The notes under the pieces: generated by a model
Databases searched by the model: none
Told to the model about the DNA's origin: nothing
The model's input: the letters and a program-made list of their open reading frames with translations, nothing else
Made by a program: the position numbers and the translations under genes
In this document: positions 31,417-41,806 of the stretch, one piece after another
How positions within the stretch are numbered: position 1 is the first letter of the stretch
Layout: every line of letters starts with the position of its first letter
Assembly: GCA_945879075.1 (NCBI GenBank)
Contig: CAMCUY010000002.1
Location: forward strand, 1 to 64,000
Length of the DNA stretch: 64,000 nucleotides
Source: Akkermansia muciniphila
Lineage (GTDB): Bacteria > Verrucomicrobiota > Verrucomicrobiia > Verrucomicrobiales > Akkermansiaceae
Reading direction: 5' to 3'

Positions 31417-32954
31417 GTTTCGGTGAGGAAATTTTCTCCGCGTTTGAGGCAACAACGAAGTTCGACCGGGCCGATGTCAGCAAGCTTGCCACCTTCGGCG
31501 GCAGGCGCGATTTGGAAGGCGACACGCCAGCGGGCGTTGGGGATGGACTGGACGGTGATGCCTTGGATTTTAATTTTCTCCGCATTGGCCCCCATGGCTT
31601 GGACGAACGGAGTCAGCGGGATTTCCCCTTGCTGGTTGAGGGCGTTGCCGGAGAACTCGACGACCATGGTGCGTTGCTCGGGCTGCCAGTCATGCACGCC
31701 CGTGCGAGTGGCCACGACGTGGCCGTCGGCCATCGACGGGTCCTCGTCCAAAGTCCAATGCTGGCGGTAGGCGAACTCGATGCGGTCGCCGGGTTGTGGC
31801 GTCCGTGCCGGTTCCCACATGGCCACGGTGTTGTCGGAAAGTTCGTTGGTGGTGGGGATTTCCATCAACATCACGCGGCCCGGACCCCAGTCGGAAGTCG
31901 GTTCGATCCAGAGCGAGGGCCGGAGCTGATAGTCCGCCTCGCCGTCCTCGTAGGCGGCGAAGCGGCGGTCGCGCTGCAAGAGGCCGAAGCCGTCGCATTT
32001 TTCCATGTCGAAGAAGCTGAACTCGAGCTTGCCGGTGTCGTTGGAGATCGGACGCCACAGCCGCTCGCCGGTGCCAGTGCGGATGGCGAGGCCGTCGGAG
32101 TCATGGACTTCCGGGCGGAAGTCGTCGAAGCGGCGGCGCGAGTTTTCGCCGAACCAGAACATGCTCGACATCGGGGCGATGCCGAGGCGTTGCACCGTTT
32201 TGCGCGCGAAAAGGACGACTTTGACGTCCACGAGCGTCTTGTTGCCCGGCGCGATTTTGAATTGATAGGCCCCCGAGTAGGACGGGCCGTCCAGCAGCGC
32301 GTAAACCGTGGCCTGGGTGCTGTTCTGGTCAGGTTTGCGCAGCCAGAATTCCCTGAAATTGGGAAACTCTTCAGCCGCGCCCTCGGCTCCCGTGTCCACG
32401 GCGACGCCGCGCGAAGAGATGCCGTAGCGTTGATTTTTGCCCAGTGCTCGCCAGTAACTCGCTCCTTGGAAGGCGATGAGTTCGTCGAAAATTTCCGGGT
32501 TGTTCAGCGGCGCGTGCAGGCGGAATCCCGCGAAGCCGCCCTCGGCGGGCAGGTCGCCGTGCTTGTTGATGAGCGGACCGTAATTGAAGTACGCCTCCGC
32601 CAGACGGATTTTCTGTTGGTGGCTGCTGGTGAATTCGTTGAGCGTCACCGGCTCGCGATACAAGTAGCCGGGGTGGAAAAACATCGCGCGGAAGGGCAGT
32701 TTCTCGGTCGCCCACAAGGATTGGTTTGGGTTGAAGCGGATGTCGCGATATTGATCGTAGGTCAGCTCGTTCATCCAGCCCGGAAGACTGTCGCGGTTGG
32801 GGGCGACGTAGGGCTTGTTGGCGAGGTCGCGCGCTCGACTTTGGATGCTCTCGAATCCGATATCCTCGCGTTCCCAAGTCTGGCACAAAGCGGAGGACGT
32901 CAAAGTGGCAAACGTCGCGAGCAGAATAAGTTTCCTTGGCACAAGCAGGGTCAT
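31392..32954 (-). CDS. opgG: Glucan biosynthesis protein G
   Basis: FESIQSRARDLANKPYV, YDQYRDIRFNP, FGENSRRRFDDFRPEVHDSDGL. Confidence 0.92.
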   Translation of the reverse strand: MTLLVPRKLILLATFATLTSSALCQTWEREDIGFESIQSRARDLANKPYVAPNRDSLPGWMNELTYDQYRDIRFNPNQSLWATEKLPFRAMFFHPGYLYREPVTLNEFTSSHQQKIRLAEAYFNYGPLINKHGDLPAEGGFAGFRLHAPLNNPEIFDELIAFQGASYWRALGKNQRYGISSRGVAVDTGAEGAAEEFPNFREFWLRKPDQNSTQATVYALLDGPSYSGAYQFKIAPGNKTLVDVKVVLFARKTVQRLGIAPMSSMFWFGENSRRRFDDFRPEVHDSDGLAIRTGTGERLWRPISNDTGKLEFSFFDMEKCDGFGLLQRDRRFAAYEDGEADYQLRPSLWIEPTSDWGPGRVMLMEIPTTNELSDNTVAMWEPARTPQPGDRIEFAYRQHWTLDEDPSMADGHVVATRTGVHDWQPEQRTMVVEFSGNALNQQGEIPLTPFVQAMGANAEKIKIQGITVQSIPNARWRVAFQIAPAAEGGKLADIGPVELRCCLKRGENFLTETWVHRITP

Positions 32955-33008
32955 AGGGCGGGGATAGCCTGCCCGTCAAGAATCGTGATTTGGAAATCTT
33001 TCATGAAA

Positions 33009-33791
33009 TTAGACTTTTAAATCCAGCCGGGTGGCGTGGTAGGTGAGAATTCCGTCGAAATCGACGGCCTCCGGGTCCGCGATCAGCCGCTGCGGGTCGA
33101 AATCGAGGAAGAACCGGTCCACCTGGAATCCACAATCCACCAGCAGCGCGAGCAGTTCCAGATGCTCGATCCAGCGAATGGTTTGACGGGAATGATGGGT
33201 CTGGGGAGGATTTCCGGTGAGAGAATAACGGTGTTCTCGCTTGACGAGCTGTCGGCGCCGGTCCAAGCGGTGGCGGGTTTCCAGCAGGGCCTCCCGGCCG
33301 TCCGGCAAGGTCACGCGGTGGTCCTCATACCATTGGTTTTCCGGGAGGTCGCCCAGCAGTTCAGCGTAGGGCATGAAAACGGTGAGGTAGAGTCCGCCGT
33401 GGTTTGCGAGGAGGCCGTGCCAGTGGCGGAGGGTGGCGGCGGGATCGCTTGTGAGTTGCAGGGTGAACGCCGGGGCGAGCAGGGAGCAAAATTTCCGGCC
33501 GTTGTTCCAAAGCGACATGTCGCCCTCGTGGACCCGTGGCTGGATGCTCAATTTGCGCGCACGGGAATTTCCGAGGTCCAGCATGTCGCGTGAGAGTTCG
33601 AGGCCTTCCACGTCCATTCCCATTTGGACCAGCGGAAACATCAGCCGCCCCGAGCCCGAGCCGATTTCAAGTGCCGGGCCTGGATGGCTTTTGAGAAACG
33701 CTGCCATCAACGCCACCTCGGAGCCGTCGTCCTCGGCTTCCCAGAAGGCGTCGTGCAGCTCGGCTTCGAGAGACAGATAGGGCTGGGACAT
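33009..33791 (-). CDS. Class I SAM-dependent methyltransferase
   Basis: ALEIGSGSGRLMFPLVQMGMDVEGLELSRDML. Confidence 0.8.
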   Translation of the reverse strand: MSQPYLSLEAELHDAFWEAEDDGSEVALMAAFLKSHPGPALEIGSGSGRLMFPLVQMGMDVEGLELSRDMLDLGNSRARKLSIQPRVHEGDMSLWNNGRKFCSLLAPAFTLQLTSDPAATLRHWHGLLANHGGLYLTVFMPYAELLGDLPENQWYEDHRVTLPDGREALLETRHRLDRRRQLVKREHRYSLTGNPPQTHHSRQTIRWIEHLELLALLVDCGFQVDRFFLDFDPQRLIADPEAVDFDGILTYHATRLDLKV

Positions 33792-33800
33792 CTGATATCC

Positions 33801-34616
33801 TCAGATTTCCGCGGCTGCCGGCGGTTGCGATTTTCCGCGCAGCTTGAGATTGAGCAGCTCGACGAGCAGCGAGAACGCCATCGAGAAATAGATGTAGCCC
33901 TTCGGAATGTGGAAGTGCATCGCCTCCGCCATCAGCGCCGTGCCGATGAGAATGAGGAACGACAGCGCGAGCATTTTCACCGACGGGTGGCGCGAGACAA
34001 AGCTGCTGATCGCGCCGGAGGCCAGCATCATCACGCCGATGGAAATCATCACCGCCACCATCATCAGCGAGACTCGCGTGGGGTCGTTGACCATGCCCAC
34101 GGCGGTGATGACGGAGTCGAGCGAGAAGATGATGTCGATCATCGCGATTTGCACCAGCACCGCGCCGAAGCTGGCTTTCGCCTTGCTGGTCATGGTCTTT
34201 TCATCGTGGCCTTCCAAGTTGTGGTGGATTTCCTTGGTGGATTTCCAGATGAGGAAAAACCCGCCGCCTAGCAGGATCAGGTCCTTCCATGAGAACCCGA
34301 GCATCCCCCCGTGCTCGGCGGCTTTCGGCATCATGTCCCACAGCGTCGGGTGGACGGGGATTTCGAAGATCGCGGTTTGCAGGCTCATGATCCAAGTGAT
34401 CGAAAGCAGCAGGACCATCCGCGCGCCCATCGCCAGGCTCAGCCCGATCATCCGGCCTTTTTTCCGCTGCTCTTCGGGCAGGCGGTCGACGAGGATGGAA
34501 ATGAAGACGATATTGTCGATGCCGAGGACGATTTCCAACAAGGTCAGCGTGAGGAGCGCGCCCCAGGCTTGGGGATCGGCGAGCCAGTTGAATTCAAGTA
34601 GGGAGGCGATGATCAT
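33801..34616 (-). CDS. TerC-family membrane protein (second paralogue in window)
   Basis: LTLLEIVLGIDNIVFISILVDRLPEEQRKKGR, IDIIFSLDSVITAVGM. Confidence 0.9.
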   Translation of the reverse strand: MIIASLLEFNWLADPQAWGALLTLTLLEIVLGIDNIVFISILVDRLPEEQRKKGRMIGLSLAMGARMVLLLSITWIMSLQTAIFEIPVHPTLWDMMPKAAEHGGMLGFSWKDLILLGGGFFLIWKSTKEIHHNLEGHDEKTMTSKAKASFGAVLVQIAMIDIIFSLDSVITAVGMVNDPTRVSLMMVAVMISIGVMMLASGAISSFVSRHPSVKMLALSFLILIGTALMAEAMHFHIPKGYIYFSMAFSLLVELLNLKLRGKSQPPAAAEI

Positions 34617-35029
34617 AATGAGGCGAATTCGAGTGCGCGTTGTTTCATCTGGTTTGCCATCAGAGTCAAGGCATTGGCGCGGGTTGGCGCGAGATGTTCC
34701 TTCAAACCGGTGCGGTCGATGAAGCCCATGTCTGCTGTTAAGATATCATCCGGCGTCTCGCCGCTGAGCACCCGGACGAACAGCGCGATCATGCCCTTGG
34801 TGATGAGCGAGTCCGAATCCGCCGAAAAACGGACCTTTCCGCCCTCGAACGCGGCGTCAATCCATACCTGCGACTGGCAGCCCTTGATTAGGTGCGCGGG
34901 CGTCTTCGAGGTCTCGTCCATTGGCGCGAGTTTTTTTCCGAGGCCGATCACGTATTCATACCGCTCCGTCCAATCCTGAAAAAGGGCGAGCTCCTCCAAA
35001 AGGTTCTCCTGTTTGTTTGCGATGCTCAT
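34613..35029 (-). CDS. sufE: SufE-family cysteine desulfuration protein
   Basis: YEYVIGLGKKLAPM, LIKGCQSQVWI (active Cys), SDSLITKGMIALFVRVLSG. Confidence 0.9.
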   Translation of the reverse strand: MSIANKQENLLEELALFQDWTERYEYVIGLGKKLAPMDETSKTPAHLIKGCQSQVWIDAAFEGGKVRFSADSDSLITKGMIALFVRVLSGETPDDILTADMGFIDRTGLKEHLAPTRANALTLMANQMKQRALEFASL

Positions 35030-35072
35030 GCGGCGGAATTGATACGCGGAATGAAATTGCGGGCAAGCCTGA

Positions 35073-36035
35073 TCAAGTCGCCGGCGCGAGTCGCTGGAGC
35101 AGCAGCGCGGAAACGAAGGCGAGGGGAGGGACGAACAGGCAGGCCGCCGTGAAAGGTGACGTCCCCGCAAGGTTCGTCATGGCCAGAGAGGAAAGACTGA
35201 GAGGCAAAAGCACCATCCAGTCGATGAGCGGGATGCCAGCAAGCAGTCTGGAGACGTGCCGGGACACCGGCTTTCTCCAGACGCTCAGGCTGAGGATCGT
35301 CCATAGGCAGTAGGGTAGAAGTCCAGCAACCACGAACAACACGGAATCGACGCGCCACTGATAGATCGCGTAAGAAACGGCAGCGGCCGCTGTGATAAAA
35401 AGGATTCGCGCAAGATTGGAAATCCGGGCAGGTGGGTTTGGCATCGCCTCGTATCTGGCGCTCAAGGAAAGGCCCGCGATGTGGCAAAACAGGCCGAGCG
35501 CGCAGGCACCGATCATTCCCGAATGGGGCGGAATGGTCTGCACTAGGAAGACCCCGGAAAATCCCACCGCGCCCATCACCGGCAACAGCGCGCGGCACAA
35601 GCCCATCGCGACGACCGCCCAAGGGCTGCGTTTATGCCAGCAGGTGTAGATGGCGACCATACAGAGGATCGCCACCGCCACGGCCGCGCTCGCCGGACTC
35701 GTCACGGCGCTGAGAAAGATCCCGCCCGCGGCGCAAACCGCGGCCACTCTCAGATAGAATCCTGGCGGAAACAAGCCGCGCGGCAGCGCCCGCTCCGGCC
35801 GGTTTTTCAAGTCCCATGCCCGGTCCGCCCAGTCGTTGAGGAAATTTCCTGAAACGTAGAGCAGCACGCCCGCCAGCGCCAGACGGGCGGCGGCGGACCA
35901 CGGATGTGAAAACGAACACCAGCCTCCCAGATAGCCGGCAATCGACACGCCCAGCCAGACGTTGCTCACCACGCTCGGGATGTTCGCCACCCGGGCGGTG
36001 GACAGAAGGGCGTGAATCTTTCCGGAGCGGTTCAT
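35073..36035 (-). CDS. UbiA-family prenyltransferase
   Basis: SGNFLNDWADRAWDLKNRPERALPRG; multiple TM helices. Confidence 0.82.
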   Translation of the reverse strand: MNRSGKIHALLSTARVANIPSVVSNVWLGVSIAGYLGGWCSFSHPWSAAARLALAGVLLYVSGNFLNDWADRAWDLKNRPERALPRGLFPPGFYLRVAAVCAAGGIFLSAVTSPASAAVAVAILCMVAIYTCWHKRSPWAVVAMGLCRALLPVMGAVGFSGVFLVQTIPPHSGMIGACALGLFCHIAGLSLSARYEAMPNPPARISNLARILFITAAAAVSYAIYQWRVDSVLFVVAGLLPYCLWTILSLSVWRKPVSRHVSRLLAGIPLIDWMVLLPLSLSSLAMTNLAGTSPFTAACLFVPPLAFVSALLLQRLAPAT

Positions 36036-36235
36036 CGGCCCGCAGCATGCGGCAAACCGCAGGATCCGCCAAAAGGAAATCTCGCGATATTTTGCCTCAT
36101 CCGGCAGGGCAGGGCGCCACCTGCTTGCGGAAAATGATCTCGGCCAATCCATGCAGGCCGGAATGGTCATTAGGAAGACGTGAAATCTGGTTCAAAGACG
36201 AGCGTGCCGAACTTCATGTTTTCAGAGAGACTCAT

Positions 36236-37243
36236 TCACCAGGGCAGTTGGTTGACGAAGCTTGGTTCCGGGGCGACTTCATCGTAATAGCGGTGAAATA
36301 CCGGACACGCCGAAGCGGACATCGGAGGCACCAACCAAGACCAGTCGCCGGGTACGGTCCGTCCGCATTTTTCTTCGATCTCGATGTGTCGCATGAATTG
36401 AGAGGACGCTGTGTGGTGGTCGATGATGGTAACGCCTGCTTCATGGAAGGAGTGCAGCACGGCGGTGTTGAGTTCCACGAGTGCTCTGTCTTTCCACAAG
36501 CTCCGGGGTGAGCGCAGGTCGAGTCCCATGCCTTTGGCGATGCCTGGCAGTTGGTTGTAGCGGTTCTCATCCCCTAAGTTCCTTGAGGCGATCTCGGTAG
36601 CCATGTAGTGGCCGCTGAAAGGAGCTGCGGTGAAGTTCCACCCACCTCCGACGAGCGCCATGTCGGAAATGACCGGCACGGCATGCCACTTGAGTCCCAA
36701 TGCCGCGAACCATGAGAAGTCGGGGTGGAAGATCGGCACTTCCATTACGGAGTCCCGGGGAAGTGGGTAAAACCGGGGGGTGTCACCGGGGACGTCGATC
36801 ACCAGAGGTAGTAGGTCAAAATGGCTGCGCTCCCGGGGCGGGCGCCAACCCATCGCAATCACTTTGAGGGTGAATTCCAACTGTTCGGGATCACCCGTGA
36901 TCGTGCCGTTGCTTTCGCGGTAGCCCGCGTATCTGACGAGTTGCCGGTTCCTAATCCGGATGCCCGGCTTTCCATTCAGGGCAGGGGGGAATATGGTGAT
37001 TGCGGAACGGACTTTTCCGCCATTAGTTGCAAGGCGAAGGTGTGTGACGCAGGCGTCGAAGACATCATCCGGCTTTGCGGTCGTCCTCGCGTCTATGACC
37101 TCAAGTTTCTTCCAGAATAAACGGCCGATGCAGCGCGCGCTATTCCTCCATGCGGTTCTTGCCATCATGGCAAGCTCATGGTCGGGCATGGGTCCAGTTA
37201 GGTCATGAATGCGTGAAGAGTTCGACATGGAGCGATGGTGCAT
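36236..37243 (-). CDS. Bacterial nitric oxide synthase oxygenase domain
   Basis: AWRNSARCIGRLFWKKLEVIDAR (heme Cys), ATNGGKVRSAITIFPP, AAPFSGHYMATEIASRNLGDENRYN, VELNTAVLHSFHEAGVTIIDHHTASSQF, WSWLVPPMS. Confidence 0.93.
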   Translation of the reverse strand: MHHRSMSNSSRIHDLTGPMPDHELAMMARTAWRNSARCIGRLFWKKLEVIDARTTAKPDDVFDACVTHLRLATNGGKVRSAITIFPPALNGKPGIRIRNRQLVRYAGYRESNGTITGDPEQLEFTLKVIAMGWRPPRERSHFDLLPLVIDVPGDTPRFYPLPRDSVMEVPIFHPDFSWFAALGLKWHAVPVISDMALVGGGWNFTAAPFSGHYMATEIASRNLGDENRYNQLPGIAKGMGLDLRSPRSLWKDRALVELNTAVLHSFHEAGVTIIDHHTASSQFMRHIEIEEKCGRTVPGDWSWLVPPMSASACPVFHRYYDEVAPEPSFVNQLPW

Positions 37244-37259
37244 GATTCCGATTTCGAAT

Positions 37260-37929
37260 CTAGCTGTAAAATCCGCGAACTCTATTGGAATGGGCGGGGC
37301 CCTCCTTGCCGAAGGTGGCGGTGGTCTGGCGTTTGAGGGCGGGCATTGCGTGTTCCTTCTTGGGCTCGATTTGATCCGCGACGGTGAGGTGGTTCATGCC
37401 ATGGCTGCGCAGGTCGAGCGTGTAAAGGTGACGGGTGGCGTATTTGATGGTGGCAACCCGGGTGGTGGTGGATGGATCGGGCGTGCCGGGTTGGTCGGAT
37501 TTTGTGGATTTGCTGGTGCGCGGCTTGGCTTTGTCATGGGTGGCGGCGGCGATGAAGTGGCCATCACCCGCATCAATGTCGAAGTCATAAGTCAACAAGG
37601 CATTGGTGACCGGCGAAAGGGTCGGGCAGTTCATGGCGCAAGCGGTTGCGGACCTGGCCGAGGATTTCATCGACTAGCAGGAGGCGACGCTTGCTCTTGA
37701 GGCTCTCGAAAAAGCTGGAGATGAGGTCTCGCGTGTCGTGTGGGTCGGCGAGTTGTTGAAGGAAATCGCGTCCCTTTTTTGAAAAATACCCAGACAGCGG
37801 CGGACGCCAGTTAGGAGCCAGAAGGAATTTTCGAGGGCAGGGCGGTTCCGGCGGCGTTTCGCGGTGTTTGGCGGTGTCGGAAAAACAAAAAGTGGCTTGA
37901 AGCATTCCATTCGATTCATTGGTTTGCAT
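37260..37929 (-). other. Two overlapping unassigned ORFs in different frames (possible frameshifted gene)
   Basis: MQTNESNGMLQATFCFSDTAKHRE...DPFAGHQCLVDL* overlapped by MKSSARSATACAMNCPTLSPVTNALLTYDFDIDAGDGHF...; no family recognised. Confidence 0.3.
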
Positions 37930-38230
37930 TGAGTTGCGTAGGTATAAAAATTTCAGACCTGGCCAGTAGGCAGCAATCAGAAATGCGTGGAAAGGGTGGA
38001 AATTCGGAAGATTCGCGCACGAGAGGGTGATTTCGATCGAGGGAGAATGAGGCCGACAGCCTCGCTGCAATGGCCCCGCGTGTCATTCACAGCGGCAAGT
38101 TCTTGCTCAATGTTGGACATCGTTGCATGTGGCGGGATTCCAGAACGGCTTCAGGCTCGATAAGCCACTGGTCAGGAAACCGCTGGGCGCTGGGCCCATG
38201 TGAGACCGATGAAGTTCGCAGCTACTCTTT

Positions 38231-39553
38231 TTAGATGCTATCAGACTGACTCGGCTTGATGCCCGTGACAATCCGCGCGCCGCGTCGATACGTGCAGTAT
38301 GAGTAAAACCACTGGAGCAGCACGGCCATTTTGTTGCGAAATCCGACGAGGAAGATGAGGTGGACAAACAACCACGCCAGCCACGCCATGAACCCGCTGA
38401 AACGAATGCTGCCAATCTCTGCCACGGCTGCCGAACGGCCGATCGTGGCCATCGTGCCCTTGTCGCGATACTTGAACTCCGGACGCGGCGCGTTCCCGGG
38501 CACCGATGCTGATAGTTCGTGATCGATGATCCTGGCGACGTGCTGTGCTTGCTGAATCGCCGCCGGTGAGACTCCCGGCACAGGTTTTCCATTCGCCTGC
38601 ATGACCAGCGCAAGATCGCCGATCGCAAACACCTCGGGATGCCCGGGCAGGCTAAGATCTGGCATGACTTTCAGGCGTCCCGCACGATCTGTCTCGACGC
38701 CGAGCGAGCGCGTGAGCGGGCTTGCGGAGACCCCTGCCGCCCAGATGATGTTGGCAGCTTCGATGCGTGTCCCATCGGCGAGTTCTACGAGTCCTTCGGA
38801 AATGTTGCTGACCTTCGCTTGCATGCGTACCTCGACCCCCATGTCTTCCAACTGCCGCTTGGCGCTCTCCGACATTTCAGGAGCCATGTGTGCAAGCAGG
38901 CGGTCACCGCCTTCCAGCAGTATGACACGCGCCTCGCCAGGATCGATGTGGCGAAAGTCGCGGCGCAACACATGTCGTGTGAGTTCGGCAAAAGCACCTG
39001 CAAGTTCCAAGCCGGTCGCGCCTCCGCCCACGACCACGACGGTCAGCAAGCGGTCGTGCCCGGCGCGGTCCGGTTCGTTCTCTGCACGCTCGAAGGCAAG
39101 CAGCACTTCACGGCGAATGCGCAGGGCGTCGTCGAGCGATTTCAAGCCCGGTGCGAATTGCTCCCACTCGGGATGCCCGAAGTAGCTCGTAACGCCGCCG
39201 AGAGCGATCACGAGGTGGTCGTATTCAAGCGGACCACTGGCAAGTTCAACTCGTCGCGTCGCGAGTTCGATACCGCTCACCTCGTCGAGACGCACACTGA
39301 CGTTTGGTAGATCGCGAAGAATCGAGCGGGCTGGCTGCGCGATTTCAGGCGCGGACAAGCCCGCCGTGGCGACTTGATACAACAACGGCTGAAAAAGATG
39401 ATGATTCTGCCGGTCCACGAGCGTGACTCGCGCCTGCGAGTTGCGGAAAACCTGACAGAATGTCAGTCCCCCGAATCCAGCGCCAAGCACCACGATATGA
39501 GGGGATTTATGAGACACGATGTTCGAATATGTGGCGGGACCGGGCGAGCGCAA
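38231..39553 (-). CDS. ndh: Type II NADH dehydrogenase
   Basis: HIVVLGAGFGGLTF, VVVVGGGATGLELAGAFAEL, VFAIGDLA; C-terminal amphipathic/TM region; start uncertain. Confidence 0.9.
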   Translation of the reverse strand: MRSPGPATYSNIVSHKSPHIVVLGAGFGGLTFCQVFRNSQARVTLVDRQNHHLFQPLLYQVATAGLSAPEIAQPARSILRDLPNVSVRLDEVSGIELATRRVELASGPLEYDHLVIALGGVTSYFGHPEWEQFAPGLKSLDDALRIRREVLLAFERAENEPDRAGHDRLLTVVVVGGGATGLELAGAFAELTRHVLRRDFRHIDPGEARVILLEGGDRLLAHMAPEMSESAKRQLEDMGVEVRMQAKVSNISEGLVELADGTRIEAANIIWAAGVSASPLTRSLGVETDRAGRLKVMPDLSLPGHPEVFAIGDLALVMQANGKPVPGVSPAAIQQAQHVARIIDHELSASVPGNAPRPEFKYRDKGTMATIGRSAAVAEIGSIRFSGFMAWLAWLFVHLIFLVGFRNKMAVLLQWFYSYCTYRRGARIVTGIKPSQSDSI

Positions 39554-39854
39554 GCAGTAAGGTGACGGGAGAATGCGTTGTTCGAAAATCTCGAGCCATG
39601 GGCAGGTTTTTCCGCTGATTCCCAGGAACCGTTTTAAGGATTGAAGTCTGGGTGATTTCCCTCATTTCCCTGACAATTTCCTCAAGCTGCTTGTGGTTCT
39701 CGACGGCTTGAAGCATTTGTGCCGCCTGCTCTTTGGACAGGGCGACACAGGCGGTTTTGCCTTCCACCTTGAACGTCCAGCACCAGGATCCCGGCGCTTG
39801 GAAAGCGACGCTGCCGTGGCTCACGGGGCCGATCGCGGCGAGCTGATTATCCAA
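39507..39854 (-). CDS. Small hypothetical protein (115 aa)
   Basis: ORF upstream of and overlapping ndh start; no family recognised. Confidence 0.35.
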   Translation of the reverse strand: MDNQLAAIGPVSHGSVAFQAPGSWCWTFKVEGKTACVALSKEQAAQMLQAVENHKQLEEIVREMREITQTSILKTVPGNQRKNLPMARDFRTTHSPVTLLLALARSRHIFEHRVS

Positions 39855-39966
39855 GATGGCGTATCGGCGGGAATCTCACGGTTTCATGACGCCGAAGCGT
39901 ACCGGAATCCTTCGCTTTTGAACAGATTTTACACGCCCCTTAAGGTTGGTATGCACACCTAGCTGC

Positions 39967-41434
39967 ATGCACCAAAGCATCCTGTTTTTTCAAGGATTCT
40001 CCTCGATTCTTTTCGGCCGCCCGGCACTCTCAGGACTCTAGGAAAAGCTCCGGAAGGTCGCCGCCCTCAACACCCTTTCGGATTTCTTCGAGACGTTCGG
40101 ATTCCTCATCACCGACGCGCTCCTTCACCGTCGTTCCTCCGGAGCCAACAGCTGTCAGCGACGCTTCACCCCGCATATGACCTCCTAGGCCTTTCTCGCC
40201 CAAACCCTCGCCCCGGAAACACCCTGCCGCGACATCGTGCGCAAGGTGCAGGCTTGGTGGCTGCTGCGCGCACCGAAATCCAACGCCGGCTCCTCATCCA
40301 CTGCCGCCTACACGAAGGCCCGCCAACGCCTCGCCCGCGAAACCATCCGCGGCATTGGAGAACACCTCATCGAGCATCTTGAAAGACGCGTGCCATCCTC
40401 GCAGCTATGGCTCGCGCGGCGCGTCAGGGTGGTCGATGGAACCACCGTCTCCATGCCCGACACGCCCGCAAACCAGAAGAAATACCCGCAACCCTCGTCT
40501 CAAAAAGCCGGTTGTGGATTCCCCCAGATGTGTGGCGTCGGTCACTTCTCACTGGCAAGCGGAGCCCTGTTGGATTTCGCGAAAAGCAGCATCAACGTCC
40601 ACGAAAGCATCCTCTTCGTGCAACTCATGGGCCATCTTGAAAAAAAGGCGACATCGTCCTGGCAGACCGCGGATTCGGTTCGTTCCACGCCTTCTGGAAG
40701 ATGTCGCAAGCCGACATTGATACCCTCATGCGTCTCAACGGCGGTCCAAAGGTGGACTTCCGCAAAGGCAGGAAGCTCGGCCCTAACGACCGATTGATCG
40801 CTTGGAAGAAGCCCGCCCAACGCCCCAAGGGCTGCACCGAGGAAGAATTCGACGCGCTACCCGCAAGCATGACCCTGCGCCATGTCGGGCTCACCGCATC
40901 GGCGAGCGGGCACCGCACCCAGACCATCACTCTGGTGATCACTCTGCTGGATGCCGTCGCCTATCCATTGCAGCAACTCGGCGAGCTCTATCTTCAGCGC
41001 TGGAGCGTCGAACCCCACTTCCGTGAAATCCAAATCAACCTCGGCAGGACGTGCTGCGCTGCAAGACACCCGTCATGGTGGAAAAGGAAGTGATGATGCA
41101 CGCCGTTTCGTATAACCTGGTTCGTTCACTGATGCAGCTGGCCGCCGTCAGGCATCAAGTCGATCTCACCCGGATCAGCTTCAAAGGCACCGACGATACC
41201 CTGCGGCACTGGAGCGCGAGCCTCGAAGCCATGCGAGGCATGCCACGCAAACAGAAATCCCTGCTAGACACGATGTTCGAAATCATCGCCAGCGATCTCG
41301 TTCCGCATCGCCCGGAACGAGAGGAACCGCGAGCGAAAAAACGCAGGCTCAAGAACTATCAACTCCTCACAAAACCCCGCCACGAGATGCAAATTTCAGG
41401 CCACAGAAACCGTGCCAAATCCTCGTTAAGTTAG
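39967..41434 (+). pseudogene. IS4-family transposase, disrupted by two in-frame TAGs and two frameshifts
   Basis: MHQSILFFQGFSSILFGRP..., RRVRVVDGTTVSMPDTPANQKKYPQPSSQKAGCGFPQM, DIVLADRGFGSFHAFW, LYLQRWSVEPHFREIQINLG, DVLRCKTPVMVEKEVMMHAVSYNLVR across three frames. Confidence 0.9.
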
Positions 41435-41806
41435 CGCCATCCGGGTCAGTGGGGAAAACTTGACAGGATATCGGCCAGAATCCCTGTGTGATCCAAAAGC
41501 CTGATTCCGGCATTGGATGCTTTCGGGAGTGTGAGTTTGAACCGACAAGTTTGGAAGAGCGCCAAGGGGAGATGGAGAGGTGCGGGATGGTAGGCTTCGC
41601 CGGCTTTTCCGTCTGGATGGGCGGTGCGGATAGCGGGTGAAGAGTAGCCGCCGACGGTACAAGGTGAAGTGGGCGTGCCCTACCGCGGTTAGGGTCGGAG
41701 CGAGACGCTCCTGATACGGCCTCCGGCGAGACTCCGCAGCCACTTATCGCAGGTCGTACGTCGAAGGGTAGAGAGCGGGAGGTGCCGCCGCGCCTTGGGG
41801 CTGCGG

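Noticed and set aside
23727-34616. Two TerC-family genes as a tellurite-resistance system
   Set aside because: No other ter genes nearby, and TerC/Alx proteins are common membrane transport proteins (e.g. Mn export) outside ter operons.
39967-40640. Possible amber recoding (TAG read-through) in the IS4 and other remnants
   Set aside because: The same loci also have frameshifts and deletions, which is ordinary decay; intact genes show no in-frame TAG.
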